Of a DNA stretch of 64,000 nucleotides, positions 35,612 to 43,962 are shown piece after piece. Source of the DNA: Mumia sp. Pv4-285 (lineage in GTDB: Bacteria; Actinomycetota; Actinomycetes; Propionibacteriales; Nocardioidaceae); assembly GCF_041320275.1 (NCBI RefSeq), contig NZ_CP162023.1, positions 806,001 to 870,000 of the forward strand, given 5' to 3'. Both the position numbers and the translations under genes were made by a program. Every line of letters starts with the position of its first letter. Position 1 is the first letter of the stretch. The notes beneath the pieces were generated by a model. The model was not told the origin of the DNA and did not search any database. It worked only from the letters and a program-made list of their open reading frames with translations.

Positions 35612-36781
35612 TTGAAGACGGTCATCGGTCCGACGCAGCGGCAGTTCCTCGCTGACCTCAGGTCCTATCTCGACGGGCTCGACCCAGAGCTGGTCGCGGC
35701 CACGCGGGCGGAGAACATCGAAGACCCCATGCAGCCGCGCGAGAACGGCCGTCGGTTCCTGCGCCGGCTCGCCGCAGACGGATGGCTCGGGGTGTCCTGG
35801 CCCACCGAGTACGGCGGCCAGGGTCGTACCGAGATCGAGCACTGGCTCTTCGCCGAGGAGCTCTACAGCCGCCGGCTGCCGAACGGCCTCCTCACCCTCA
35901 ACGTGATCGGTCCGACGCTGATGCTGATGGGGAGCGAGGCGCAGAAGGCGGACTATCTCCCCAGGATCATCAACGGCGATCAGGTGTTCGCGATCGGCTA
36001 CAGCGAGCCCGACGCAGGGAGCGATCTCGCGTCGTTGCGGACGCGAGCCGTGCGCGACGGCGACGAGTACGTGGTGAACGGGCAGAAGATCTGGACGACC
36101 GGGGGCGACGTCGCCACGCACTACTGGCTGGCGGCTCGCACGGGCAGGCCCGAGGACAAGCACCGCGGCGTCAGCCTCTTCATCGTCCCGATGGACGCGC
36201 CCGGAATCTCCATCACACCGATCATCACCCAGGGAGGCGAGCGGACCACCTCGGTCTTCCTCGACGACGTTCGCATCCCCGCCAGCCAGCGCATCGGCGA
36301 GGAGAACGAAGGCTGGGCGGCGATCGTCTGCGCGCTCAACTTCGAGCGGATGTTCTTTCACAACGAGCCCCGCTGGGAGCTCGAGCAGCTCGCGGGCTGG
36401 GCGGACGCGCAAGGGCTGCTGGAAGGCGAGACCCCGCAGGCGTACGCCCTGCAGGAGCGGATGGGTGAGCACGCCGTCGACGTGGAGATCTGCCGGCTGT
36501 TCGCGCTGCGGGGCGCAGGCATGCTTGCCGCAGGCCAGGTGCCGAGAGCCGAGGCTTCGGCCAACAAGATCTGGTGGGGCGAGCTGCGGCAGCGGATCTG
36601 CAACACCGGACTGGACCTCGTCGGGGAGGACGGGACGATCGCGACGGGCTCGCCCTACGCGCCCGCGGGTGGCCACCTCGAGCACGGCCTCCAGTCGTCG
36701 CCGGTGTGGCGCTTCGGGGGCGGGACCAACGAGATCCAGCTCGACATCATTGCCAACCACGGGCTGGGGATGCCGCGATGA
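35612..36781 (+). CDS. acyl-CoA dehydrogenase, large subunit of heteromeric pair 3
   Basis: About 389 residues from TTG 35612, which follows GGAGG (35602-35606) by five bases; an in-frame GTG at 35585 would lie upstream of the transcription start predicted from the promoter at 35552-35581. Signatures are IGYSEPDAGSDLASLRTRA, YVVNGQKIWTTGGDV and the C-terminal WRFGGGTNEIQLDIIANHGLGMP. The catalytic-glutamate position of YEGT is glycine, as in the other large subunits. In this pair the large subunit comes first, the reverse of pairs 1 and 2. The small subunit start overlaps its stop (ATGA). Controlled by site 7. Confidence 0.88.
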   Translation: MKTVIGPTQRQFLADLRSYLDGLDPELVAATRAENIEDPMQPRENGRRFLRRLAADGWLGVSWPTEYGGQGRTEIEHWLFAEELYSRRLPNGLLTLNVIGPTLMLMGSEAQKADYLPRIINGDQVFAIGYSEPDAGSDLASLRTRAVRDGDEYVVNGQKIWTTGGDVATHYWLAARTGRPEDKHRGVSLFIVPMDAPGISITPIITQGGERTTSVFLDDVRIPASQRIGEENEGWAAIVCALNFERMFFHNEPRWELEQLAGWADAQGLLEGETPQAYALQERMGEHAVDVEICRLFALRGAGMLAAGQVPRAEASANKIWWGELRQRICNTGLDLVGEDGTIATGSPYAPAGGHLEHGLQSSPVWRFGGGTNEIQLDIIANHGLGMPR

Positions 36782-37896
36782 CCGCGTTCACGCTCTCGCC
36801 GGAGGAGGCTCAGGTCCAGGCGACCGCGCGTGCCTTCCTGCGCGACTTCGTCGACAACAGCTACCTGAACGAGCAGGAGGAGTCCGCGACGGGATTCGAG
36901 CCGCTCCGGTGGGTCCGGATGCGCGACCTGGGTTGGAGCAGTGTGCATCTGCCCGACCGTGTCGGTGGCGCCGACGGCAGCCTCGTCGATGCGGCGCTCA
37001 TCACTCGCGAGTGCGGCAGGGCCGCGTACGCGAGCCCGCTGCTCCAGACGCTGCGTGCGGCGACCACCATGTCCGCCCTCGGCGCTGACAAGACGTACGA
37101 CGACGTGCTGTCGCGCATCGGCGACGGAGAGATCGCGACTTTGGTCGCGCCCCCTGACCGGGCGGTCGTCGCTGACGTGGCCGCAGGCGGCTTCGTCCTC
37201 AGTGGGCGTCCGGTTGTCGTCGAGTGGCTCGCGCAGGCGGACTGGGTCGTGCTCGTACTCCCGACCGTCGGGCAGGACTGTATCGGCGCAGTCGTGCCGG
37301 CGGACTTCCTCGGCGACCGAGCCGTCGAAGTCCCGAGCATCGACAACGAGCGGATCGTCAGGCTCGACCTCGACGGACTGGAGCTCCCGGAGGATGTCGT
37401 GCGGTCGACGAACGTCTCGGCGACGGAGGCCGCGTACGCTCTCGCGCGTGCGGACCTGCTGCGGGCCAGTGCGATGGTCGGCGGTGCGCAGGACGTCGTC
37501 GAGCGTACGGCGAAGTACGCGCTCGAGCGTCACCAGTTCGGTCAGCCGCTCGGCAGGTTCCAGGCGGTTCGCCACCACCTCGCGCGGATGGTGATCGCCG
37601 CCGACGGTGCTCAGCTGCTCTGCGACGATGCGTTGGACCGGGCGCAGCCTGGGGCTGACGAGACGGCCATCGCGCAGGCGGCGGTCTTTGCTGCCGGCAG
37701 GGCGTACGTCGACGTGGTGCTGACAGCAGCGCAGGTGCACGGCGGCGTCGGGACGACCGTCGAGCACATCCTTCACCACCACTTCAGGCGCGCAAAGGCG
37801 ATGCAGCTGCGGTCGGGTCAGCGGTCTGCTCGCCTGCGGGAGCTTCACCATGCACTGGTCGTGCGCAAAGAAGGCGTCGAAGGGAGCTTGTGGTGA
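36778..37896 (+). CDS. acyl-CoA dehydrogenase, small subunit of heteromeric pair 3
   Basis: A 372-residue ACAD-like protein. It keeps the helical N domain (SPEEAQVQATARAFL) and the C domain (YALERHQFGQPLGRFQAVRHHLA near residue 245, then QVHGGVGTTVEHILHHHFRRAKAM), while the middle domain lacks the TEPxAGSD signature. That pattern fits a structural or partly active subunit of a heteromeric enzyme. Both ends overlap its neighbours: ATGA with the large subunit and GTGA with the SDR that follows. The three genes should be made together. Confidence 0.86.
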   Translation: MTAFTLSPEEAQVQATARAFLRDFVDNSYLNEQEESATGFEPLRWVRMRDLGWSSVHLPDRVGGADGSLVDAALITRECGRAAYASPLLQTLRAATTMSALGADKTYDDVLSRIGDGEIATLVAPPDRAVVADVAAGGFVLSGRPVVVEWLAQADWVVLVLPTVGQDCIGAVVPADFLGDRAVEVPSIDNERIVRLDLDGLELPEDVVRSTNVSATEAAYALARADLLRASAMVGGAQDVVERTAKYALERHQFGQPLGRFQAVRHHLARMVIAADGAQLLCDDALDRAQPGADETAIAQAAVFAAGRAYVDVVLTAAQVHGGVGTTVEHILHHHFRRAKAMQLRSGQRSARLRELHHALVVRKEGVEGSLW

Positions 37897-38678
37897 CGAC
37901 TGCGCGCGTGGCCGTGGTCACGGGAGGCGGCAGAGGACTCGGTCGAGCCACGGCCCTCCGGCTTGCGCGCGAAGGGATCGACGTCGCCGTGGTCGCCCGC
38001 TCGCTCGACGAGGTCTCGGCGGTGGCCGACGAAGCGAAGTCCTGCGGCGTGCGGGCTCGTGGTCTGTCCGTCGACGTCACGTCGACGGAGGCGGTCGACG
38101 CTGCGCGCGACGAGATCGAACGCGATCTCGGCCGGGTCGTCATCCTCGTGAACAACGCGGGCAACCTGCTCTACAAACCTTTCGTCCCGCTTCCGGGCCA
38201 AGAGGGGGCATACCCCGGATTCGACTCGCCGATCGGCGATGACGAGTGGGCGAGCGTCATGGAGGTCCACCTGGGCGGCGCGATGCGGATGCTTCGTGCG
38301 TTCGGCCCGGGGATGCTCGAACGAAGGACTGGGCGGGTCGTCAACGTCGTCAGCAACGTCGTGCGTCGATCCGTGCCGTTCACGGTCGGGTACGACACCG
38401 CGAAGGGTGCGCTCGTCCAGCTGACGCGTTCGCTCGCGCGAGAGTGGGGGCGATATGGCGTCACCGTCAACGCGGTGGCCGCCGGGCACTTCAAGACCGA
38501 GATGACCCGCGAGCAGTTCGAGAACGTACGTGCTCACGAGAAGATGATCCAACGGGTCGCCGTGCGGCGGACCGGCGAGCTGGAGGAGTTCGCTGACCTC
38601 GTCGCCTACCTGTGCAGCGAGACGGCCGGCTTCGTCACCGGCGAGGTGATCGCGATCGACGGCGGCGAGACTCTCTGA
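37893..38678 (+). CDS. short-chain dehydrogenase/reductase
   Basis: A 261-residue classical SDR. TGGGRGLGRATA is the cofactor loop, NNAGN follows, and the catalytic tyrosine and lysine lie in GYDTAKGALVQL. The C terminus has GHFKTEMTREQF and GFVTGEVIAIDGGE. There is a loop of about 15 residues after NNAGN (PLPGQEGAYPGFD) that may shape the substrate pocket. GTG 37893 is taken as the start because AGGGAG then has six-base spacing; a GTG one codon earlier is possible. It probably oxidises the hydroxyacyl-CoA or ring alcohol formed after ACAD pair 3. Last gene of the operon from site 7. Confidence 0.9.
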   Translation: MTTARVAVVTGGGRGLGRATALRLAREGIDVAVVARSLDEVSAVADEAKSCGVRARGLSVDVTSTEAVDAARDEIERDLGRVVILVNNAGNLLYKPFVPLPGQEGAYPGFDSPIGDDEWASVMEVHLGGAMRMLRAFGPGMLERRTGRVVNVVSNVVRRSVPFTVGYDTAKGALVQLTRSLAREWGRYGVTVNAVAAGHFKTEMTREQFENVRAHEKMIQRVAVRRTGELEEFADLVAYLCSETAGFVTGEVIAIDGGETL

Positions 38679-38696
38679 GGTTGCGCGGTCAGCCGG

Positions 38697-39287
38697 TCAG
38701 TCTCGGGTCGCGAGCACCCCGGCCAGGACGAACTCGGTCAGCTCCTCGACGAGCGCGGCCTTGCCTCGTCCGGAGCGCGGGCGGAACCAGTTGGGGATGT
38801 AGGCCAGCACGCCGACGATCGAGTAGTGCACGATGCTGACGTTGACGGGCCGGAACTCGCCCGCGTCGATGCCCTCCTTCAGAAGCTTCTGGGAGAAGCT
38901 GCGGTACTTGTCGACCCGCCGGAGGACGTCGCTCGCTTGCTCGGCAGGGAGATTCCGCTCCACCCAGGGCAGCTCTTGGAAGAACACCACGAGCTCGTCC
39001 GACGCTCCTGCCGCTTGAGTCACCTCCAGCCGGATGAGCTCGCGGAACCGCTCCGTCGGCGTGCCTGTCGCGGGGACCTTCGCGAGCAGCTCCATCGTCG
39101 TGTCGAGCTGGTCGGCCAGCAGCTCGAACAGAATCGCGCTCTTCGAGGGGTAGTAGTGGTAGAGCGTGCCCTTGTTCAGCCCGACCGTGTCGGCGATCAG
39201 GTCCATGGTCGCGGAGCTGTAGCCGTGCTCACGAAACAGCTGGGCAGCGGTCGAGCGCACATCGGCACGTCGTGAAACTCTCGGCAT
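38697..39287 (-). CDS. TetR-family repressor (paralogue 1)
   Basis: A 196-residue TetR-family regulator. The N-terminal helix-turn-helix reads GYSSATMDLIADTVGLNKGTLYHYYPSKSAIL at about residues 22-53. The ligand-binding domain has SDELVVFFQELPWVERNLP, as in the KstR2-like group of acyl-CoA-responsive repressors. The start ATG 39287 follows AGGAAAGGA. Nearly the same protein is encoded at 39524-40123, divergently. The operator-like repeat at 39448-39469 lies between the two. I infer that one or both bind the repeated ACCAACYRGTTGGT sites in this window and are released by a CoA thioester from the pathway. Confidence 0.9.
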   Translation of the reverse strand: MPRVSRRADVRSTAAQLFREHGYSSATMDLIADTVGLNKGTLYHYYPSKSAILFELLADQLDTTMELLAKVPATGTPTERFRELIRLEVTQAAGASDELVVFFQELPWVERNLPAEQASDVLRRVDKYRSFSQKLLKEGIDAGEFRPVNVSIVHYSIVGVLAYIPNWFRPRSGRGKAALVEELTEFVLAGVLATRD

Positions 39288-39447
39288 GTCGTTCCTTTCC
39301 TCGGGGTCACTGCGGATGTGCGAGCTGCCACGTTGCGCGGGTTGGCCGCGTCGCCGCCGTCCGCGATCGTATCGCCGGATTGGGGAGCCGTCGTCTCGAC
39401 AGTCTGACGCCGCCCATCCTGGTCTCAAGTCTTGGTAGGGTATTTGT

Positions 39448-39469
39448 ACCAGCCGAACAGTCGGTTGGT
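39448..39469. promoter_or_regulatory. regulon operator, site 8, between the paired TetR genes
   Basis: ACCAGCCGA (39448-39456) and TCGGTTGGT (39461-39469) form 9-bp arms with one mismatch around ACAG. The half-site and the four-base spacer match site 2. It lies 55 bases before the TetR paralogue 2 start and about 160 bases from the start of paralogue 1, so autoregulation is likely. The rest of the 236-base interval (39288-39523) shows no other clear feature. Confidence 0.7.
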
Positions 39470-39523
39470 TTCACGGAGTGGCGCGGTGGACCTGCCCGTC
39501 ACCAGACGACCAGGTGCAAGCAG

Positions 39524-40123
39524 ATGCCCAGGATCTCCCGGCGTGACGACGTGCGCGCGACCGCTGCCCGGATCTTTCGCGAGTACGGCTACAGCTCCGC
39601 GACCATGGACCTGATCGCTGACGCCGTGGGCCTGAACAAGGGCACGCTCTACCACTACTACCCGTCGAAGAGTGCGATCCTCTACGAGCTGCTGTCTGAT
39701 CAGGTCGACGAGACGATCGCCCTCGCTGCCCGAGTGTCCTCCGACGCGCGGCCGTACGAGCGCCTGCGCGAGCTCATCCGGCTGCAGGTTGAGCGCGTGG
39801 CAGGTGTCTCTGACGAGCTGGCGGTCTTCTTTCACGAGATTCCGTGGATCGAGAAGAACCTCTCGGACGAACAGGTCAAGGACCTTCGTCAGCGGATCGA
39901 CACCTATCGCGACATCACCGAGGGGTTGCTGAGCGAAGGGGCCGTCGCAGGAGAGCTGCGGGAGATGGACGTCACGATGATCCAGTACTCGATCATCGGC
40001 GTCCTTGCCTACGTCCCGGAGTGGTTCCGGCTCCGCTCGGCGGAGGCGACGGCGGAGGTGGTCGACGAGCTCTCGACGTTCGTGATGGCCGGCGTGCTGC
40101 GTTCCGGACTCGGGTCACCGTGA
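39524..40123 (+). CDS. TetR-family repressor (paralogue 2)
   Basis: A 199-residue TetR regulator. Its recognition region is almost the same as that of paralogue 1 (GYSSATMDLIADAVGLNKGTLYHYYPSKSAIL), so both should read the same DNA site. The ligand domain is also similar (SDELAVFFHEIPWIEKNLSDEQ) but differs enough to respond to a different inducer. ATG 39524 starts the MPRISRRDDVRATAA helix shared with paralogue 1; the open frame upstream is not coding. Site 8 lies in its promoter region. Its 3' end overlaps the third, unrelated TetR gene by nine bases. Confidence 0.9.
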   Translation: MPRISRRDDVRATAARIFREYGYSSATMDLIADAVGLNKGTLYHYYPSKSAILYELLSDQVDETIALAARVSSDARPYERLRELIRLQVERVAGVSDELAVFFHEIPWIEKNLSDEQVKDLRQRIDTYRDITEGLLSEGAVAGELREMDVTMIQYSIIGVLAYVPEWFRLRSAEATAEVVDELSTFVMAGVLRSGLGSP

Positions 40124-40708
40124 CTTCCGGTCGGGCTGAGCCGCGATGCCCTTGACGATCAGGTCGGCAAGGAGGTGGTAGGCGGTCGCGTCGTCAAGTC
40201 CGGTCATGGCCTCCATCTCGCCTCGCTGGATGCTCTCCATGACTTGTGCGGTCACCATCCCGACGAAGGCAGCGTTGACCGGTGTGTCGGGCACCGTGGC
40301 CTCCCGGACGAGACCCTGGACGCGCCGAGCGGCGATCGCAGTGTTCTCTGAGTAGAGGTCGCGTGCCGGAGCGAACTGCTGGAGGTTGGCGAAGAACTCG
40401 TCCGTTGCGGGTGCCAGCTCGCGCGCGATCGCGTCGAGATAGGTGCCGATCCTGGCGACCGGATCGGACTCTTGTGCGACCTCGGCCTCCACCCGCGCCG
40501 TGGCGCGCTTGAAGAAGGCTCGAACCACCGCAGTGATCAGCTGCTCCTTGCTCGGAGCGATCTCGTACAGCGTGGACTTCGAGCACTGGAGCCGGCTGGC
40601 GAGATCACCGATGTTGAACCCGAGGAATCCCTCGGCAAGGAACAGGTCCACGAGGCCGTCCATGACCGCCTCGCGACGGCGGCCGCGGGTGACAGCAGGT
40701 TTGGCCAT
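40115..40708 (-). CDS. TetR-family regulator (unrelated to the paired repressors)
   Basis: A 197-residue TetR regulator with the helix-turn-helix GFLGFNIGDLASRLQCSKSTLYEIAPSKEQLI at about residues 27-58. The recognition helix (QCSKSTLYEIA) differs from that of the paired TetR proteins, so its DNA target should differ too. The C-terminal domain is AcrR-like and poorly conserved. It is divergent from the ACAD at 40761, and the inverted repeat at 40718-40743 lies between the two starts, which points to control of the ACAD-SDR operon and of itself. Confidence 0.9.
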   Translation of the reverse strand: MAKPAVTRGRRREAVMDGLVDLFLAEGFLGFNIGDLASRLQCSKSTLYEIAPSKEQLITAVVRAFFKRATARVEAEVAQESDPVARIGTYLDAIARELAPATDEFFANLQQFAPARDLYSENTAIAARRVQGLVREATVPDTPVNAAFVGMVTAQVMESIQRGEMEAMTGLDDATAYHLLADLIVKGIAAQPDRKSR

Positions 40709-40717
40709 ACTCTAGAC

Positions 40718-40743
40718 TGTACCAAGTTATCCGATCTGGTACA
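40718..40743. promoter_or_regulatory. inverted repeat, likely operator of the TetR at 40115-40708
   Basis: TGTACCA (40718-40724) and TGGTACA (40737-40743) are perfect 7-bp arms with a 12-base spacer. The repeat fills the short gap between the divergent TetR and ACAD genes, ten bases before the TetR ATG and 17 bases before the ACAD ATG. It is unlike the ACCAACYRGTTGGT family, in line with the different recognition helix. Confidence 0.7.
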
Positions 40744-40760
40744 CCACCGTGGAGGACGTC

Positions 40761-41903
40761 ATGCCTGTTGAGCGGTTGATGCCGACGGAGGAGTCGGCAG
40801 ACCTGATCGCGTTGACGCGTGACATCGTGGCGCGGGAGCTGCGTCCGCGGGTGGACGAGGCGGAGCGCACGGCATCGTTCCCGCGTGAGGTGTTCCGGAC
40901 TCTGGGTCGGGCGGGCCTGCTGGGGTTGCCGTATCCGGAGGAGTACGGCGGTGGTGGTCAGCCGTACGAGGTGTATCTGCAGGTCGTCGAGGAGATCGCG
41001 TCGGCGTGGGCGTCGGTGGGGGTCGGCACGAGCGTGCATGCGTTGTCGTGCTTCGGCCTGTTCACCGCAGGCACCGAGGGACAGAAGCAGCAGTGGCTGC
41101 CCGACATGCTCGGAGGCGAGCTGCTGGGTGCGTACTGCTTGTCGGAGGCGCACGCCGGTTCGGACCCGGCGGCGATGCGGACCCGCGCGGTACGCCATGG
41201 TGACGAGTACGTGATCGACGGTGCGAAGGCCTGGACCACCCACGGCGGGCAGGCCGACTTCTACAAGGTGATGGCGCGCACCAGCGACGACGGCGGCCGC
41301 GGGATCTCGTGCTTCCTGGTCCCGGCCGACACGCCGGGGCTGGTCGCGGACAACCCCGAGGACAAGATGGGCCTGATGGGCTCGACCACGACCACGATGC
41401 TGTTCGACGGCGTCCGAGTGCCGCTCGAGCGTCGCCTCGGCGACGAGGGTCAGGGTCTGCCGATCGCGCTGGCGGGGTTGGACTCCGGGCGGCTGGGCAT
41501 CGCCGCCGTCGCGACCGGGGTCGCCCAGGGGGCGCTGGACGTCGCCGTCGCCTATGCCCGCGAGCGTGAGTCGTTCGGCAGGCCGATCATCGAGCACCAG
41601 GGACTGGCGTTCCTGCTCGCCGACATGGCTGCTGCGGTCGAGTCGGCCCGGGCGACCTACCTGGCCGCGGCCCGGCTCAAGGACGCCGGGCGACCGTTCG
41701 GCCGGCAGGCGGCGATCGCGAAGCTGGTCGCGACCGACAACGCGATGCGAGTGACGACCGACGCGGTGCAGGTCCTCGGCGGCGCCGGCTACACCAAGGA
41801 CTTCCCCGTCGAGCGCTACATGCGCGAGGTGAAGGTCATGCAGATCTTCGAGGGGACCAACCAGATCCAGCGGCTCGTGATCAGCCGCACACTCGCCCGC
41901 TAG
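40761..41903 (+). CDS. acyl-CoA dehydrogenase (homotetrameric short-chain type)
   Basis: A 380-residue acyl-CoA dehydrogenase with complete signatures: CLSEAHAGSDPAAMRTRA, YVIDGAKAWTTHGG, RESFGRPIIEHQGLAFLLADM and the C-terminal QIFEGTNQIQRLVISRTLAR. Here the EGT glutamate of the classic homotetrameric enzymes is present, unlike in the heteromeric large subunits. ATG 40761 follows GGAGG (40751-40755) by five bases. It forms an operon with the SDR seven bases downstream and is divergent from a TetR gene. It probably oxidises a short or branched acyl-CoA; whether it serves the main pathway is unclear. Confidence 0.93.
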   Translation: MPVERLMPTEESADLIALTRDIVARELRPRVDEAERTASFPREVFRTLGRAGLLGLPYPEEYGGGGQPYEVYLQVVEEIASAWASVGVGTSVHALSCFGLFTAGTEGQKQQWLPDMLGGELLGAYCLSEAHAGSDPAAMRTRAVRHGDEYVIDGAKAWTTHGGQADFYKVMARTSDDGGRGISCFLVPADTPGLVADNPEDKMGLMGSTTTTMLFDGVRVPLERRLGDEGQGLPIALAGLDSGRLGIAAVATGVAQGALDVAVAYARERESFGRPIIEHQGLAFLLADMAAAVESARATYLAAARLKDAGRPFGRQAAIAKLVATDNAMRVTTDAVQVLGGAGYTKDFPVERYMREVKVMQIFEGTNQIQRLVISRTLAR

Positions 41904-41910
41904 GAGCATC

Positions 41911-42669
41911 ATGGAACTCGCCCACACCGCTGCCGTCGTCACCGGAGGCGCCTCCGGCCTCGGCGCCGCCACCGCCGCCGCGCTCGCCGCCCGCGGAGCG
42001 GCCGTCTACGCGCTCGACCTCGCCGGTGCGATCGACAAGGCGGCCGACGTGGCCGGGGTGACCTACGTCGAGACCGACGTCACCGACCCCGCCTCGGTCC
42101 GCAATGCCATCACGGCGGCCACCTCCGGCGGCGCGCCGCTGCGTACCGTCGTGTCCTGCGCCGGCATCGGACCCTCGGCTCGGATCCTGTCCAAGCGCGG
42201 CACCCACGACCTCGACCTGTACGCGAAGGTCGTCCAGGTCAACCTGATCGGCACCTTCAACGTCATGACGCTTGCCGCCGAAGCGATCGTCGCGACCGAC
42301 CCTGACACTGACGGCCAACGCGGCGTCGTCGTCAACACCGCCTCCATCGCCGCATACGACGGCCAGGTCGGTCAGGTCGCCTACGCCTCCTCCAAGGGCG
42401 GCATCGTCGGACTCACCCTGCCTGCCGCCCGCGACCTCGCCCAGTACGGGATCCGCGTGTGCGCCATCGCACCCGGCATCGTCGACACCCCGATGCTCGC
42501 CACTGTCTCCGATGACTTCCGCGCCGGCCTCGCCGCCGGCGTGCCGTTCCCCCAACGACTCGCCCACCCCTCCGAGTTCGCCGACCTCGTCACCATGATC
42601 ATCGACCACGACTACCTCAACGGCGAAGTCATCCGCATGGACGGCGCCCTCCGCATGCCACCCCGCTGA
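41911..42669 (+). CDS. short-chain dehydrogenase (3-hydroxyacyl-CoA dehydrogenase type II-like)
   Basis: A 252-residue SDR resembling type II 3-hydroxyacyl-CoA dehydrogenases (HSD10-like). The cofactor loop is TGGASGLGAATA, the catalytic residues are in AYASSKGGIVGLTLPAARDLA, and the C terminus has PGIVDTPMLATV, FPQRLAHPSEFADLV and GEVIRMDGALRMPPR. The insertion around KRGTHDLDLYAKVVQVN is also typical. Starts after AGGAG at the ACAD stop, so the two form one operon under the third TetR. Together they carry out the two oxidations of a short-chain beta-oxidation turn. Confidence 0.92.
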   Translation: MELAHTAAVVTGGASGLGAATAAALAARGAAVYALDLAGAIDKAADVAGVTYVETDVTDPASVRNAITAATSGGAPLRTVVSCAGIGPSARILSKRGTHDLDLYAKVVQVNLIGTFNVMTLAAEAIVATDPDTDGQRGVVVNTASIAAYDGQVGQVAYASSKGGIVGLTLPAARDLAQYGIRVCAIAPGIVDTPMLATVSDDFRAGLAAGVPFPQRLAHPSEFADLVTMIIDHDYLNGEVIRMDGALRMPPR

Positions 42670-42758
42670 CACCGCTGGCACGACGAACCCGACCATGAGC
42701 GTCGCTCGGGAGTCCGCAGTCGTGCGGCCTGCGCTGCTCACATCGACGGTGGCCGTGG

Positions 42759-42768
42759 TCACATGTGA
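42759..42768. promoter_or_regulatory. palindrome TCACATGTGA before the AraC-type gene
   Basis: TCACATGTGA is a perfect 10-bp palindrome in the 157-base gap between the SDR stop and the GlxA-type regulator start at 42827. Flanking bases extend it imperfectly (GTCACATGTGAAC). It could be a binding site for the regulator or for a CRP-like protein; no promoter boxes are clear. Confidence 0.35.
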
Positions 42769-42826
42769 ACGACCGCCTTGCGACGCGGGTCGGAGCACGA
42801 CGAGCTCCGGAGGCATCATTTCCGGA

Positions 42827-43903
42827 ATGAGGCCCTCGAGTTCCGGTCGTCGAGTCGGGTTGCTGGCATTCGACGGCGTGATGCTCCTCGACCTGAGCGG
42901 GCCGGCGGAGGTCTTCGTCGCCGCGAACCGTCAGGTTCCCGGCGCGTACGAGACCGCGGTTCTCACCGCGGCCGGCGGCTACTTCGAGACGTCGGTGGGT
43001 GCCCGGATGGAAGCGCAGCCGGTGCTCGGCTCCGGGAGCTACGACACAGTCATCGTGGTCGGGAGCGCGTTGCCTGCCATCCGGTTCGTCACACCCGAGC
43101 TTGTCGCGGCAACGCTCGACCTGTCACGCCGAACCCGCCGCCTCGCGTCTATCTGCACCGGCGCGTTCGTCCTCGCGGAGGCGGGCCTGCTCGACGGACG
43201 CGTTGCGACGACGCACTGGAAGTACACCGAGGACCTGGCCCGTCGCTACCCCCGCATCTCGGTCAAGCACGACGCGATCTACGTACGGGACGAGCTGACC
43301 TACAGCTCCGGGGGTGCCTCCGCCGGCATCGATCTGGCCCTCGCGCTGGTCGAGGAGGACCACGGTGTCGAGGTCGCGCAGGCCGTCGCCCGCGACCTGT
43401 TGGTCTACCTCCAGCGAGGAGGCGGTCAGTCGCAGTTCTCGCCCTCCGCGAGGGTCAAGGTCACCGAGTCGCACGTGGTGCGCCGCGTCACCGATCACGT
43501 GCGCGCCAACCCGCAGCTGTCTCACACGGTCAGGTCGATGGCGTCCTTCGCCAACGTCAGCGAGCGGCAGCTGACCCGCCTCTTCCGAGACGAGCTCGCC
43601 AACACTCCGGCCTCGTACGTGGCCGACGTGCGCTTCGGCATCGCCTGCGACTGGCTCCGCGCAGGCTCATCGGTCGCGGAGGCCGCCGCGGCGGCGGGCT
43701 TCTCCAGCAGCGAGATGATGCGCCGAGCCTTCCTGGCCCGGCTGGGTTGCTCGCCTCGCGCCTTCCGCAACGAGGCCCGCGCCGCAGACGCGACCCGTCT
43801 CGGACGGTCAGCTCGCGGGCAACGGCCGGTCCACCCCGGCGGTGACGCAAACCGAGGGATTCCTGTCGTACGAGGTGCAGGTGCGAGTTCGCCCGTTCGA
43901 TAG
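42827..43903 (+). CDS. GlxA-type AraC-family regulator
   Basis: About 358 residues from ATG 42827; the frame is open further upstream but without family-like sequence. The N-terminal half is a DJ-1/PfpI-like domain (VGLLAFDGVMLLDLSGPAEVF; the nucleophile-elbow region ASICTGAFVLAEAGLLDGR; ATTHWKYTEDLA), and the C-terminal half has two AraC helix-turn-helix motifs (MASFANVSERQLTRLFRDE and VAEAAAAAGFSSSEMMRRAF). This is the build of GlxA-type transcription regulators. It lies upstream of an alpha/beta hydrolase, 59 bases away, and may control it. Two more regulators of the same class lie at 46082-48123. Confidence 0.9.
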   Translation: MRPSSSGRRVGLLAFDGVMLLDLSGPAEVFVAANRQVPGAYETAVLTAAGGYFETSVGARMEAQPVLGSGSYDTVIVVGSALPAIRFVTPELVAATLDLSRRTRRLASICTGAFVLAEAGLLDGRVATTHWKYTEDLARRYPRISVKHDAIYVRDELTYSSGGASAGIDLALALVEEDHGVEVAQAVARDLLVYLQRGGGQSQFSPSARVKVTESHVVRRVTDHVRANPQLSHTVRSMASFANVSERQLTRLFRDELANTPASYVADVRFGIACDWLRAGSSVAEAAAAAGFSSSEMMRRAFLARLGCSPRAFRNEARAADATRLGRSARGQRPVHPGGDANRGIPVVRGAGASSPVR

Positions 43904-43962
43904 AGAATCGAACCACCACGCCCGATCGGCGTGTCACCCTTCCGAGCTTCCCAGGAGAACCC

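Noticed and set aside
38666-38705. CGAGACT/AGTCTCG repeat between the SDR and TetR paralogue 1
   Set aside because: Seven-base arms with a loop of more than 25 bases are too weak to call a terminator.
38780-38800. CCAGTTGG-like operator match inside TetR paralogue 1
   Set aside because: It lies in coding sequence, only half of the repeat is present, and no promoter is nearby.
39272-39523. Upstream extension of TetR paralogue 2
   Set aside because: The extension crosses the operator region and has no similarity to TetR N termini. ATG 39524 matches the start of paralogue 1.
38697-40123. Assignment of the paired TetR proteins as KstR or KstR2
   Set aside because: The operators share the AACnnGTT core with KstR sites but not the flanks, and no kst, hsa or mce genes lie nearby. 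A family-level call is all that is supported.
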